Shown here: positions 7,458 to 15,511 of the stretch, piece by piece | Layout of the letters: every line of letters begins with the position of its first letter | Position numbering within the stretch: position 1 is the stretch's first letter | Origin: Actinomycetes bacterium | GTDB lineage: Bacteria > Actinomycetota > Thermoleophilia > RBG-16-64-13 | Assembly: GCA_024637035.1 (NCBI GenBank) | Contig: JAGXFW010000029.1 | Span: 1-38,571, forward strand | DNA length: 38,571 bases | Direction: 5' to 3' | Made by a program: the position numbers and the translations under genes | Notes under the pieces: generated by a model | What the model saw: only the letters and a program-made list of their open reading frames with translations | Database searches by the model: none | What the model was told of the DNA's origin: nothing

Positions 7458-9898
7458 TTCGGAGTCCGGCGCTCCTTCGCCGTCTCGACGAACTCGGTGA
7501 TCTTGTCGTACACGAGGCGATTCACGGTGCCTGGCGGATAGTATGACCCACGGAGGCGCCCGGCCTTCACGCCGGTGAGTATCTCTATGCCCTGGTCGAT
7601 CGTGGAGACTGGGTGGATGTGGAACCTACCTGCGGCGATCGCGTCCCTCACGCGCGAGTCGAGCATCAGGTTGCGCACGTTCGCGGCCGGGATGAGCACT
7701 CCTTGGTCGCCCGTGAAGCGCTTCTCGCGACATACGTCGAAGAAGCCTTCGATCTTCTCGTTCACCCCGCCGATGGCCTGCACTTGACCCATCTGGTTCA
7801 CCGACCCGGTGACCGCGAAGCACTGGCGGATGGGCAGGCCGGAGAGCGCCGACAGGATCGCGTAGAGCTCGGTGGATGAGGCGCTGTCGCCGTCGACACC
7901 CGAGTAGGACTGTTCGAACACCAAGCGTGCGGTCCGGGAGAGCGGCCGGTCGGCCGCGTAGCGGGCGCCGAGGAACCCTGCCAGTATCATGACTCCCTTG
8001 GAGTGAGCGGGCCCGCCCATGGCGACCTCGCGTTCGATGTCGACGACGTCGCCGGTTCCCAGGCGCGTAGTGGCGGTGATGCGGCTGGGACGCCCGAAGG
8101 CGTGGTCACCTACGGCAGAGACTGCCAGGCCGTTCACCTGGCCCACGACACTCCCTGCCGTGTCGACGAGAATGGTGCCCTCGGTGATCATCTCGCGTAC
8201 GCGTTCTTCGATGCGGCCCGATCGGTGCAACCGCTCGTCGATCGCCTTCTGCACGTCGTCCGCCGAGACGACCCTGGCTGTCTTCTTTCGGCGAGTGGTC
8301 CAGAACACCGCCTCTCTCACCAGATCGACCACCACCATGAAGCGGGTGGAGAGCTTGTCCTGGTCGGCCACCAGTCGCGAAGCGTGTTCGATGACGCGAG
8401 CGACCGCAGCGGCCGAGAAGTGGGGGCTCTTGTCGAGACGGCAGATGTGGCCGATGAATCGGGCGTACAGCTGCTCGGACTGGGGGGTACGGTCTTCCAC
8501 CGTATCGAAGTCCGCCTGCACCTTGAAGAGCTCTTGGAAGTCGGGATCGGCCTCGTAGAGCAGATAGTAGATGTACGCTTCGCCCACGATAACGATCTTC
8601 GCCTGGAGCGGGATGGGCCCGGGGTCGAGGGTGGCTGTGGCTGCGTAGCCGAGTTGCTGGCCCACGTCCTCGATGCGAATCTCACTGGTCTTCAGCGTAC
8701 GCTTGAGAGCATCCCAAGCGAAGGGTCGAGTGAGGAGGTCGCGGGCTTCAAGCATCAAGAACCCACCATTGGCCGCGTGGAGGGCTCCGGGCTTGATCAT
8801 GTTGAAGTCGGTGACCAGGGCGCCGAACTGAGCCTGATGCTCCACCCGCCCGACCAGGTTGTGGAGGTTCGGGTTCGTCTCGCGCACGACCGGGGCGCCC
8901 TTCAGACCGCTGTTGTCCACGAACACGTTCACACGGTACTTGCGGAACGCCGCCTCGGCCCGCTGTTTGGCGGGGATGGTGATACCCATGAAAGAGGCCG
9001 GTGCTTCCTCGTCCGATGCCTTGAACTCGGATGCGTTCTCCACCACGTCCTTGAGGACCGCTTCGAGATGGTCACCCACCGCGGGGACGTCTGACCATCG
9101 CTCGCGCACGTCGTCGATGAGGTGTTTGGCGGCGTAGGTGGTCACCTGTTCGTCGAGTTCGCGCAGGCTCTCTCTACCGCTCTTCTCCTCTTGACGCACC
9201 TGGCGCATCAGCTGCTGAAGTTCCTGATTCAGTCGCTCGAGCCCGGTGTCGATCGCCGCCTGTTCCTCGGCGGGCAGTTCGTTGTACTGGTCGCGCGACA
9301 TCGTCTCGCCTTCCGGCGTGCGTGGAGCGAATGCCAAGCCCGCAGGCGTGCGCACCATGACGAACCCGTCGGTCTCGGCTTCCCCGCGGAGCGCGTCGAT
9401 CAGCTTCTCCTGTCGCTCGCTGATACTCTGCGCGACGGTGTGACGCTGCTGGTCGTACTCCTCGCCGTCGAACGCGAGGGTTATCGCGCTCTGGAGGTCT
9501 TCCACCAACTTCTCCATGCCGTGGCGGAAGTCACACGCCCGTCCGGGCGGGAGTCGCACTGCGACGGGTTGATGGGGGAGAGCGAAGTTGTTCACGTACA
9601 CCCAGTCGTCGGGCACAGGGAGGGACGCTGCCTCCTTCTCCAAGAAGAGGGAGATGGTGCTCGCCTTCCCGGTTCCGGGAGGTCCGAGCGCGTAGATATT
9701 GAAGCCGTCACTGCGGATGGTGATGCCGAAATCGACCGCCTTGACGGCTCGCTCTTGGCCGATCACCTCGTCGAGTTCGGGGAGGGCCGAGGTGGTCTTG
9801 AATGGAAAGTCGGCTGGGTTGCAGGCCTTGTAGACCTCGGAGGCGGGAAGTCCCGCGGGGGTGGGAGCGTTCTTCAGTCCGGGTCTGGGGCGAGCCAT
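7445..9898 (-). CDS. Lon-type AAA+ ATP-dependent serine protease (LonB/YcbZ-like)
   Basis: This 817-residue protein resembles the LonB/YcbZ group rather than classical LonA, because it lacks the long LonA substrate-binding N-terminus. Walker A is at about 72-79 (GPPGTGKA). A long, helical, Glu/Gln-rich insertion (roughly 170-290) interrupts the ATPase. The Lon proteolytic domain ends the protein. Its Ser-Lys dyad is S672 in DGDSASSTELYA and K715 in GGVNEKIEGF, 43 residues apart as in E. coli Lon (S679/K722). The ATG at 9898 has GGAGGTG just upstream; a longer open frame exists but lacks support. The gene lies 67 bases downstream of kbl on the same strand. The expected role is energy-dependent protein turnover; substrates are unknown. 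Confidence 0.93.
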   Translation of the reverse strand: MARPRPGLKNAPTPAGLPASEVYKACNPADFPFKTTSALPELDEVIGQERAVKAVDFGITIRSDGFNIYALGPPGTGKASTISLFLEKEAASLPVPDDWVYVNNFALPHQPVAVRLPPGRACDFRHGMEKLVEDLQSAITLAFDGEEYDQQRHTVAQSISERQEKLIDALRGEAETDGFVMVRTPAGLAFAPRTPEGETMSRDQYNELPAEEQAAIDTGLERLNQELQQLMRQVRQEEKSGRESLRELDEQVTTYAAKHLIDDVRERWSDVPAVGDHLEAVLKDVVENASEFKASDEEAPASFMGITIPAKQRAEAAFRKYRVNVFVDNSGLKGAPVVRETNPNLHNLVGRVEHQAQFGALVTDFNMIKPGALHAANGGFLMLEARDLLTRPFAWDALKRTLKTSEIRIEDVGQQLGYAATATLDPGPIPLQAKIVIVGEAYIYYLLYEADPDFQELFKVQADFDTVEDRTPQSEQLYARFIGHICRLDKSPHFSAAAVARVIEHASRLVADQDKLSTRFMVVVDLVREAVFWTTRRKKTARVVSADDVQKAIDERLHRSGRIEERVREMITEGTILVDTAGSVVGQVNGLAVSAVGDHAFGRPSRITATTRLGTGDVVDIEREVAMGGPAHSKGVMILAGFLGARYAADRPLSRTARLVFEQSYSGVDGDSASSTELYAILSALSGLPIRQCFAVTGSVNQMGQVQAIGGVNEKIEGFFDVCREKRFTGDQGVLIPAANVRNLMLDSRVRDAIAAGRFHIHPVSTIDQGIEILTGVKAGRLRGSYYPPGTVNRLVYDKITEFVETAKERRTPKEDA

Positions 9899-9965
9899 GA
9901 CACCTCCGGTTGGATCGTGGTCTGTCTTGGTTGACTGTACCTTTTCTCTCGCCACGGTCAAGCGG

Positions 9966-11168
9966 CTAGGAGGACACGAGACCCATCCGAGCCCCCACCT
10001 TCCTGAACGCCGCGATGGCCAGGTCGATGTGCTCCGGCTCGTGTGCGGCCGAGAGTTGCACCCGTATGCGCGCCTCATCTCGGGGCACGACGGGATAGCT
10101 GAACCCGATCACGTAGATGCCCTCTTCCAGGAGCGCCTCGGCCGCCTCGGTGGCCAACCGTGCGTCGCCGATCATGACCGGCACGATCGGATGGTCGCCG
10201 GGCTTGATGGTGAAACCGGCCGCGCTCATACCCTCTCGGAAGCGGGCCGTGTTCGCGCGCAGACGCTCTCTGAGCCCAGAGGTCTCCGCGAGCAGTCTGA
10301 GGGCCGCCAGGCCGGCGGCCACGATGGGTGGAGGGAGGGCGTTGCTGAAGAGGTAGGGGCGTGACCGTTGGCGCAGGAGGTCGGTCACGGCCCGAGTGGA
10401 GGCCGTGAAGCCGCCCGATGCCCCGCCAAGTGCTTTTCCCAGGGTGCTGGTGAGGATGTCCACGTGGCCTGTCACGCCGAAGTGCTCTGGCGTGCCTCGA
10501 CCGGTCGCTCCCACGAAGCCGGAAGCGTGTGAGTCATCCACCATGACCAGAGCGTCGTAGCGCGCGGCGAGGTCGCAGATGCGGTCGAGTGGGGCGAGGG
10601 TACCGTCCATGCTGAAAACGCCATCTGTGGCGATCAGACGCAGGTCGGCGTCGTGGGCGGATCGCAAACGGTCCTCCAACTCGGCCATGTCTCCCGAGGC
10701 ATAGCGCAGACGGCGGGCTTTGCAGAGGCGGATGCCGTCGATGACCGAAGCGTGGTTCAGCGCGTCGCTGATGATCGCGTCGTCCTGGCCGAGAAGCGTC
10801 TCGAAAAGACCGCCATTGGCGTCGTAGCAGGACCCGTACAGAACGGCATCCTCGAATCCGAAGAAGGCGGCGAGTTCGGCCTCGAGTTCCCCGTGGCGGT
10901 CTTGTGTGCCACAGATGAACCGCACGCTGGACATCCCGTAGCCCCGGTCGTCCAGACCGCGGTGCGCCGCCTCCACGAGCGTGGGGTGGGCGGAGAGACC
11001 GAGGTAGTTGTTCGCGCAGAAGTCGAGCACCTCCCTGCTCCCGGCCTCTGTGTCCACGGTGATGACGGCTCCCTGGGGCGAGGTGATCACTCTCTCCGTC
11101 TTCCAGAGACCCGCGGTCCTTATCTCGTCCGCCGACGCACTGAAGCGCCGATGCGCTCTCTCGTTCAC
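9966..11168 (-). CDS. kbl: Glycine C-acetyltransferase (2-amino-3-ketobutyrate CoA ligase)
   Basis: This 400-residue PLP enzyme of the alpha-oxoamine synthase family cleaves 2-amino-3-ketobutyrate with CoA into glycine and acetyl-CoA. The PLP lysine is K245 in [13 protein letters not shown] (K244 in the E. coli enzyme). Other family landmarks are [34 protein letters not shown] and [10 protein letters not shown]. Length matches the family. It is the gene after the threonine-dehydrogenase-like gene on the same strand (61 bases apart), which supports Kbl over the related 8-amino-7-oxononanoate synthase (BioF) and 5-aminolevulinate synthase (HemA). Confidence 0.96.
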   Translation of the reverse strand: MNERAHRRFSASADEIRTAGLWKTERVITSPQGAVITVDTEAGSREVLDFCANNYLGLSAHPTLVEAAHRGLDDRGYGMSSVRFICGTQDRHGELEAELAAFFGFEDAVLYGSCYDANGGLFETLLGQDDAIISDALNHASVIDGIRLCKARRLRYASGDMAELEDRLRSAHDADLRLIATDGVFSMDGTLAPLDRICDLAARYDALVMVDDSHASGFVGATGRGTPEHFGVTGHVDILTSTLGKALGGASGGFTASTRAVTDLLRQRSRPYLFSNALPPPIVAAGLAALRLLAETSGLRERLRANTARFREGMSAAGFTIKPGDHPIVPVMIGDARLATEAAEALLEEGIYVIGFSYPVVPRDEARIRVQLSAAHEPEHIDLAIAAFRKVGARMGLVSS

Positions 11169-11229
11169 CTTGTCTCCTTCTGTCGCGGGCCTACGCGGAG
11201 GTTCGATGCGCGATCCCTTGTGCCTTGGG

Positions 11230-12399
11230 TCAGCGCCAGTCCAGTATCACCTTGGGATGGGCGTCGATGAGCCGGCCGAAGTGCTCCTTGTCGAAGTGGG
11301 AGACGGGGACCACGCAGTCCTTACCGCCCTTGAGGATGGTGTCGAAGATGGATCCCTGGATATCCGGGGAACGCGATTCCAGCAGGTTGCGCGTGATGTG
11401 CCACGTCTCCCAGATGCGTCGCCCCACCACGCTGTGAAGGCTGATGCCGTCGACGATCACGCGATCGATGTGCTCGATCACCGCGTCGCCGCTGCGGATG
11501 CCGAAGAGGATCACATTGCCCCCACGCCTGGCGCCGGCGATCGCGGTGTTGAGAGCCGCCGTGGCGCCGCTCATCTCTATGGCGACGTCCACTCCCACAC
11601 CCTCGGTGAGATCGTGGATCTCTTGCGTGATGGCCGCATCGTGGATGTAGCTCTGGGGCGTCGACTGAGACGGACTGATCACCGCGTCTGCGCCGAGATC
11701 CAACGCCATGCGACGGTTGGACTCAACAGGTTCCACCCCGATGATCTGGTGGGCGCCCAGAGCCCGCGCCACTGCGACCGCGAAGAGGCCGATCGTTCCC
11801 AAGCCGATGATGGCCACGTTCTGCCCGCGGAGGTTGACCTTGGTGCAGGCGTGCACGGCGTTGCCGAACGGCTCCTGCAGAACGGCGACCTCGGGTCGGA
11901 TCCTGCTGAGGTCCGTGGGCCACAATGCTTTGGCCGGCAGCTTCACTAGTTGTGCGAAACATCCGTCCAGAGAGATACCGATGATCTGAGCGGTCGCGCA
12001 CACGTGCTTGTCGCCCACGCGGCATTGGTAGCAGGTGTCGTCGACGATGTGGCTCTCGGCACTTACGATGTCACCCGGGCGCAACCCGAAGTCGCGAGTG
12101 GCCTCCGGACCGACCTCGACCACCTCCCCCAACAACTCGTGACCGATGATGCGCACGTCGCTGCCTTCTTCGTCCAGGGAGTCCGAGATCATCGCGCCGA
12201 AAGCCCGGCGGTGCCAGATGCCTCGGTCCGACCCACAGAAGCCCGTAAGGATCGGCCGGATGAGAGCCATCCCAGCGTCACGAAAATCGTGCGAGATATC
12301 GAGAGCGGGGCGGGGAACGCGCTGCATGCGCAGCCCGATAGTGGAGTCCCAGTGGTCTTGGACGCGGTCATATGTGAGCGCCAGCATCGTATCGGACAT
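11230..12399 (-). CDS. tdh: L-threonine 3-dehydrogenase-like zinc alcohol dehydrogenase
   Basis: This 389-residue medium-chain dehydrogenase very probably oxidises L-threonine to 2-amino-3-ketobutyrate with NAD, feeding Kbl next door. Catalytic zinc landmarks are GFCGSD and [14 protein letters not shown]. The segment EPFGNAVHA and the later [10 protein letters not shown] match threonine dehydrogenases specifically. The Rossmann motif is [11 protein letters not shown]. The structural-zinc loop reads [15 protein letters not shown]: where E. coli Tdh has four cysteines, the first is replaced by aspartate. The ATG at 12399 is chosen because GAGGAG lies six bases upstream; a longer frame upstream has no ribosome site. 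Other sugar or polyol dehydrogenases of this family are possible but less likely given kbl. Confidence 0.88.
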   Translation of the reverse strand: MSDTMLALTYDRVQDHWDSTIGLRMQRVPRPALDISHDFRDAGMALIRPILTGFCGSDRGIWHRRAFGAMISDSLDEEGSDVRIIGHELLGEVVEVGPEATRDFGLRPGDIVSAESHIVDDTCYQCRVGDKHVCATAQIIGISLDGCFAQLVKLPAKALWPTDLSRIRPEVAVLQEPFGNAVHACTKVNLRGQNVAIIGLGTIGLFAVAVARALGAHQIIGVEPVESNRRMALDLGADAVISPSQSTPQSYIHDAAITQEIHDLTEGVGVDVAIEMSGATAALNTAIAGARRGGNVILFGIRSGDAVIEHIDRVIVDGISLHSVVGRRIWETWHITRNLLESRSPDIQGSIFDTILKGGKDCVVPVSHFDKEHFGRLIDAHPKVILDWR

Positions 12400-12524
12400 C
12401 GCGTGCTCCTCGTGGCGGGTCGTTGCAGGAGGAGAGATACCCAAAAGAGAGGCGGGTCTCAAACACGCCACCGGAGCGGAGGACGCATCCCAGACCGGCG
12501 GGGCCGGCTCGAGCGTGGTGGTGA

Positions 12525-12612
<88 letters not shown>

Positions 12613-12637
12613 ACGGGCGTCGCCGTAAAGCTTGGTG

Positions 12638-12666
12638 AGTATAGATGGTGCCTTAGGGGGCGTCAA
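12638..12666 (-). promoter_or_regulatory. Promoter of tRNA-Leu
   Basis: Read on the minus strand, TTGACG (12666-12661) and TATACT (12643-12638) are separated by 17 bases, a near-consensus housekeeping promoter. It ends about 26 bases before the mature 5' end of tRNA-Leu. Confidence 0.8.
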
Positions 12667-12721
12667 CGCCTCCGACGCTTTGACGGCCACGGCGCTTGGT
12701 CGCGCGATCGCCGGCGGGAAC

Positions 12722-12750
12722 TTGGTTCCGTCCGAGCGGTCGGCTATACT
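12722..12750 (+). promoter_or_regulatory. lexA promoter
   Basis: TTGGTT at 12722-12727 and TATACT at 12745-12750 are 17 bases apart. The expected transcription start falls inside the SOS box just downstream, which suits simple repression. Confidence 0.7.
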
Positions 12751-12756
12751 GACGTA

Positions 12757-12770
12757 CGAACAAATGTTCA
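12757..12770 (+). promoter_or_regulatory. SOS box (LexA operator) upstream of lexA
   Basis: CGAACAAATGTTCA matches the Gram-positive/actinobacterial LexA operator (CGAACRNRYGTTYC) at all but the last base, with the invariant GAAC-N4-GTTC core. It sits six bases after the -10 element and about 20 bases before the start codon, so LexA should repress its own gene. Confidence 0.9.
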
Positions 12771-12789
12771 CTCCGTATGGGGGATGGAT

Positions 12790-13422
12790 ATGGAACTAAC
12801 TCCGCGGCAGCACGAGATCCTCGGCATCATCGAGAAGACGGTGAACGAGCAGGGCTATCCACCCACGGTCCGCGAGATCGGCCTCGCTGCCGGGTTGTCC
12901 TCGCCCGCTTCCGTGCAGAACCATCTCACGACCCTCGAGCACCTCGGCTACATACGGCGTGGGGTGGCCAAGCGGCGCGCTCTCGAGTTGTTGCGCACGC
13001 ACGACAACGGTACATCCCGGCAAGCTGAGGGGTCCGCGGCCGAGCACGAGTCTCGTCGGCTGCCGCTGGTGGGAAGGGTCGCGGCCGGTGAACCGTTGTT
13101 GGCAGACGAGAACATCGAGGAGTTGCTCCAGGTGCCCGGCTTCTTGGGGAGCAACCGAGATTGTTTCGTGCTCCGAGTGCGCGGCACCAGCATGATCAAT
13201 GCTGGCATCCTCGACGGAGATCTCGTCGTGGTGCAACATCAAGATGACGCGCAGAACGGTGACATCGTGGTGGCTTTGCTGGGAGACGACGCCACGTTGA
13301 AGCGGTTCTATCGCGAGAAGGACCGTGTCCGTCTCCAGCCGGAGAACGACTCGATGGAACCCATCTTCACGCGGGACCCCCGCATCGTGGGCAAGGTCAC
13401 CGGTGTCATGAGGAGGGTGTGA
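12790..13422 (+). CDS. lexA: LexA repressor
   Basis: This 210-residue SOS repressor has an N-terminal winged helix (MELTPRQHEIL, PPTVREIGLAAGLSS) and a C-terminal self-cleaving peptidase domain. The scissile bond is A99-G100 in GRVAAGEP. The dyad is S134 (RGTSM) and K171 (DATLKRF). The spacings of 35 and 37 residues are identical to E. coli LexA (84/85, 119, 156). I prefer the ATG at 12790, because the GGGGG run directly abuts the in-frame ATG at 12784 and spaces correctly only for the later start. An SOS box lies in its promoter. The stop overlaps the start of the following zinc-ribbon gene by one base. Confidence 0.97.
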   Translation: MELTPRQHEILGIIEKTVNEQGYPPTVREIGLAAGLSSPASVQNHLTTLEHLGYIRRGVAKRRALELLRTHDNGTSRQAEGSAAEHESRRLPLVGRVAAGEPLLADENIEELLQVPGFLGSNRDCFVLRVRGTSMINAGILDGDLVVVQHQDDAQNGDIVVALLGDDATLKRFYREKDRVRLQPENDSMEPIFTRDPRIVGKVTGVMRRV

Positions 13423-13757
13423 TGGCCGGCGTGAGTCAGACGGCGGGAGATCGGCGTGACCATGACGAGGCTCGGCGGTATCCCGACGAGCGGCAACTAA
13501 GGCTCGTCCCCACCGATGACCCGCCGCCTGTCGTGCCCGCGGTCACCCATGAGGGCGTGCGCGTCGACGATGACGGGTGCAACGGATCGGTTGTCAGCTT
13601 GGCCGCATACGTCCTGGGGTTGGCTGAGGGAAGTCAGTGCTTCTGTTGTGGTGAGGCCCTTGTGGCGGCCGACCCACCGGGAGCGGGCGGTGCAGGCGGA
13701 GTGGCGTTGATCTGTGTCGCGTGCGAAGCGGAGGTCGAGCGCGAGGCGCGCACGTAA
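13422..13757 (+). CDS. Small zinc-ribbon-like protein translationally coupled to lexA
   Basis: I do not recognise this 111-residue protein. Its first 50 residues are polar and rich in Arg, Asp and Pro, and probably disordered. A short helical segment (VVSLAAYVLGLAEG) follows. Four cysteines then form two CxxC-type knuckles: C73/C76 (CFCC) and C98/C101 (CVAC). They are separated by a Gly/Pro/Ala-rich loop, suggesting one bound zinc. The ATG at 13422 overlaps the lexA TGA (TGATG) with AGGAGG at 13411-13416, so it shares the lexA transcript and should be induced by DNA damage. No membrane segment or LysM domain is present, so it does not look like the known SOS division inhibitors SulA or YneA. 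Confidence 0.72.
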   Translation: MAGVSQTAGDRRDHDEARRYPDERQLRLVPTDDPPPVVPAVTHEGVRVDDDGCNGSVVSLAAYVLGLAEGSQCFCCGEALVAADPPGAGGAGGVALICVACEAEVEREART

Positions 13758-13764
13758 GCTCGGT

Positions 13765-13792
13765 TTGCAACGCCCAAAAGGTCCGCTATACT
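13765..13792 (+). promoter_or_regulatory. Promoter of tRNA-Asn
   Basis: TTGCAA (13765-13770) and TATACT (13787-13792) are 16 bases apart, ending 14 bases before the tRNA. The same GGTTTGCA string precedes the tRNA-Gly promoter at 33043. Confidence 0.6.
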
Positions 13793-13806
13793 ACCGTCCG
13801 TCGCGC

Positions 13807-13881
13807 TCCTCGGTAGCTCAATGGTAGAGCACCTGGCTGTTAACCAGGGTGTTGCAGGTTCGAGTCCTGCCCGGGGAGCCA
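13807..13881 (+). tRNA. tRNA-Asn (anticodon GTT)
   Basis: The acceptor TCCTCGG/CCGGGGA, D-arm GCTC/GAGC, anticodon stem CCTGG/CCAGG with loop CTGTTAA (anticodon GTT) and T-arm GCAGG TTCGAGT CCTGC all fold correctly. The discriminator is G and CCA is encoded (13879-13881). The 3' half overlaps the last codons of the convergent mscS-like gene. Confidence 0.97.
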
Positions 13882-14892
13882 TTTCTCTCTCATACCATCG
13901 TCTGAGTCCGCCGACCTGAGGTGCAGGTCTCGCTGCGGGAAGGGGATGGTGATCCCCTCCGAACGGAATGCAGCGAAGATCGCGTAATAGAGCTGGCTCC
14001 GTAGGACCGGAGGCGTGCGCACCTGTGTGATCGTCCAAGCGCGCAGCGCGAAGTCCAGTGAGCTCTCTCCGAACCCCGTGAAGATCACGTCTGGGGAGGG
14101 CGACTTCAGCACGTGTGTGTTGGCGAGGGCCGTCTCGATGAGGATGCGGGCGACGACCTCCGGGTCGCTGTCGTACGACACGCCCACCGGTACGTGGATG
14201 CGGATCTGGCGGTCGTTCGCCGTCCAGTTCGTCACTCGCTGCTCGACGAACTCCGAGTTGGGCACGATCATGACCACATTGTCGTTCGTACGGATCCAGG
14301 TGCCTCGGCCACCGATGTGCGTCACGTCTCCCACGAGTTCTCCGACCTCTACTCGGTCACCCACCTTGATCGGCCTCTCGATGAGCAGCACGAGCCCTGA
14401 GGCGAAGTTCTTTGCGATGTTCTGCAGCCCGAACCCCAACCCGATGCCCACCGCCCCGCCGAACACGGCGAGTGTCGAGAGGTCGAGTCCCGCGGACTGG
14501 ATCCCGAGGACTATCCCGAACACGAAGAAGACGTAGCCTGCTCCGCGCTCAAGGGCGAAGGCGGTGCCCTTCTCGAATGTGGTGCGGGCCAAGGTGCGTC
14601 GGGTGACCCTCTGAACGAGGCGGGCCAACACGAGCAAGATGACGATGAACACAAAGGTCTTGAAGAGAAGAGATGGGGTCACCGCGAGATTGCCGAGTCT
14701 GAAGTACGGCTCGACCCAGAGTTCGGCTGCCCCCTCGCCGATGCTCTGGCTGAGCAGTTCTACGACCTTCGGCAGGCTATAGGGGCTCCATAGTCTCCAT
14801 GCGCCCAGAACGGCGATCACCAACGCCAGTAGGCCGAGCGAGCGGAACGTCCATGTGTCGAGGAACGAATGCTTCTTTTCGGGATCGCTCAC
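13840..14892 (-). CDS. MscS-family small-conductance mechanosensitive channel
   Basis: This 350-residue membrane protein releases solutes during hypo-osmotic shock. Hydrophobic segments are visible near the N-terminus (LGLLALVIAVLGAW), at FKTFVFIVILLVLA and at GYVFFVFGIVLGI. The pore helix with the conserved MscS signature GLGFGLQNIAKNFASG is at about 151-166, followed by the beta domain (ERPIKVGDRVEVGELVGDV) and the C-terminal cage motif IPFPQRDLHL. I chose the GTG at 14892 because GGGGAAG lies just upstream; a TTG twelve bases further upstream is the alternative. The last 13 residues, ending GQDSNLQHPG, are encoded opposite tRNA-Asn, so the natural end of the protein is uncertain. Confidence 0.9.
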   Translation of the reverse strand: MSDPEKKHSFLDTWTFRSLGLLALVIAVLGAWRLWSPYSLPKVVELLSQSIGEGAAELWVEPYFRLGNLAVTPSLLFKTFVFIVILLVLARLVQRVTRRTLARTTFEKGTAFALERGAGYVFFVFGIVLGIQSAGLDLSTLAVFGGAVGIGLGFGLQNIAKNFASGLVLLIERPIKVGDRVEVGELVGDVTHIGGRGTWIRTNDNVVMIVPNSEFVEQRVTNWTANDRQIRIHVPVGVSYDSDPEVVARILIETALANTHVLKSPSPDVIFTGFGESSLDFALRAWTITQVRTPPVLRSQLYYAIFAAFRSEGITIPFPQRDLHLRSADSDDGMREKWLPGQDSNLQHPG

Positions 14893-14946
14893 GAGCTTCC
14901 CCAAAGTGGGCGCAAGGCGGAGTCTCCGATGACGAGCGGAGGTGCA

Positions 14947-15363
14947 TCAGCCGCGACCATAGTCGTCCTCCAGGCGCTCGATGTCGTCCTCGCCGAAGTA
15001 GCTGCCGTGCTGCACTTCTATGAATACCAGCACGTCCTCGCCCGGGTTGGAGATGCGGTGTGAAGCGCCTGCCGGCACGTCCAAGGAATCACCTGCGGTC
15101 AGGGAGATCATGTCGGCGTCTCGGGTCGCGGCGCCGACGCCGGCGATGACGAACCAGTGCTCCGAGCGGTGACGATGACGTTGCAGGCTCAGGCGCCCCC
15201 CCGGCAGCACCTCGATGCGCTTCACCTTGTGCGTCCGCGCGTCCTCGAGGACCTGATAGCCTCCCCAAGGGCGCGTGTCGCCCTCAAGGGGCGCGCGCTC
15301 GGAGTTCCCGGCGCTGGCGGCCGTGTCGTCTCCACGATGATGGTGTAAGTCTGCGCTGTGCAC
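14947..15363 (-). CDS. Cupin-domain mannose-6-phosphate isomerase-like protein
   Basis: This is a single-domain cupin of 138 residues. It resembles the isomerase half of bifunctional mannose-1-phosphate guanylyltransferase / mannose-6-phosphate isomerase. The core starts at RPWGGYQVLED. Metal-binding cupin motif 1 is HRHRSEHWFVIAG (63-75) and motif 2 is PAGASHRISNPGE (97-109). The end QHGSYFGEDDIERLEDDYGR is characteristic of that isomerase domain. It probably interconverts fructose-6-phosphate and mannose-6-phosphate, supplying the manC-manB pair at 22-25 kb, whose ManC lacks this domain. The GTG start at 15363 has only a weak ribosome site, and the first ~28 residues look unconserved, so the true start is uncertain. 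Confidence 0.8.
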   Translation of the reverse strand: MHSADLHHHRGDDTAASAGNSERAPLEGDTRPWGGYQVLEDARTHKVKRIEVLPGGRLSLQRHRHRSEHWFVIAGVGAATRDADMISLTAGDSLDVPAGASHRISNPGEDVLVFIEVQHGSYFGEDDIERLEDDYGRG

Positions 15364-15511
15364 TGCCTGCCGGTCGGTCCTCCGCGTAGCGGACCCTCGG
15401 GTCCCGGGCCCATTCCACGCTAAGAGTAACAGACAGGAAAGACAAGCTGCCTGCGCTTACGGACGCTTGCAGGTACAATGTCCGATATCTACTGGATCCC
15501 TTGGAGGAAAT

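Noticed and set aside
8003-9934. Long plus-strand frames opposite the Lon-type protease
   Set aside because: They are antisense to a gene with intact ATPase motifs and catalytic dyad; there are no domains or ribosome sites.
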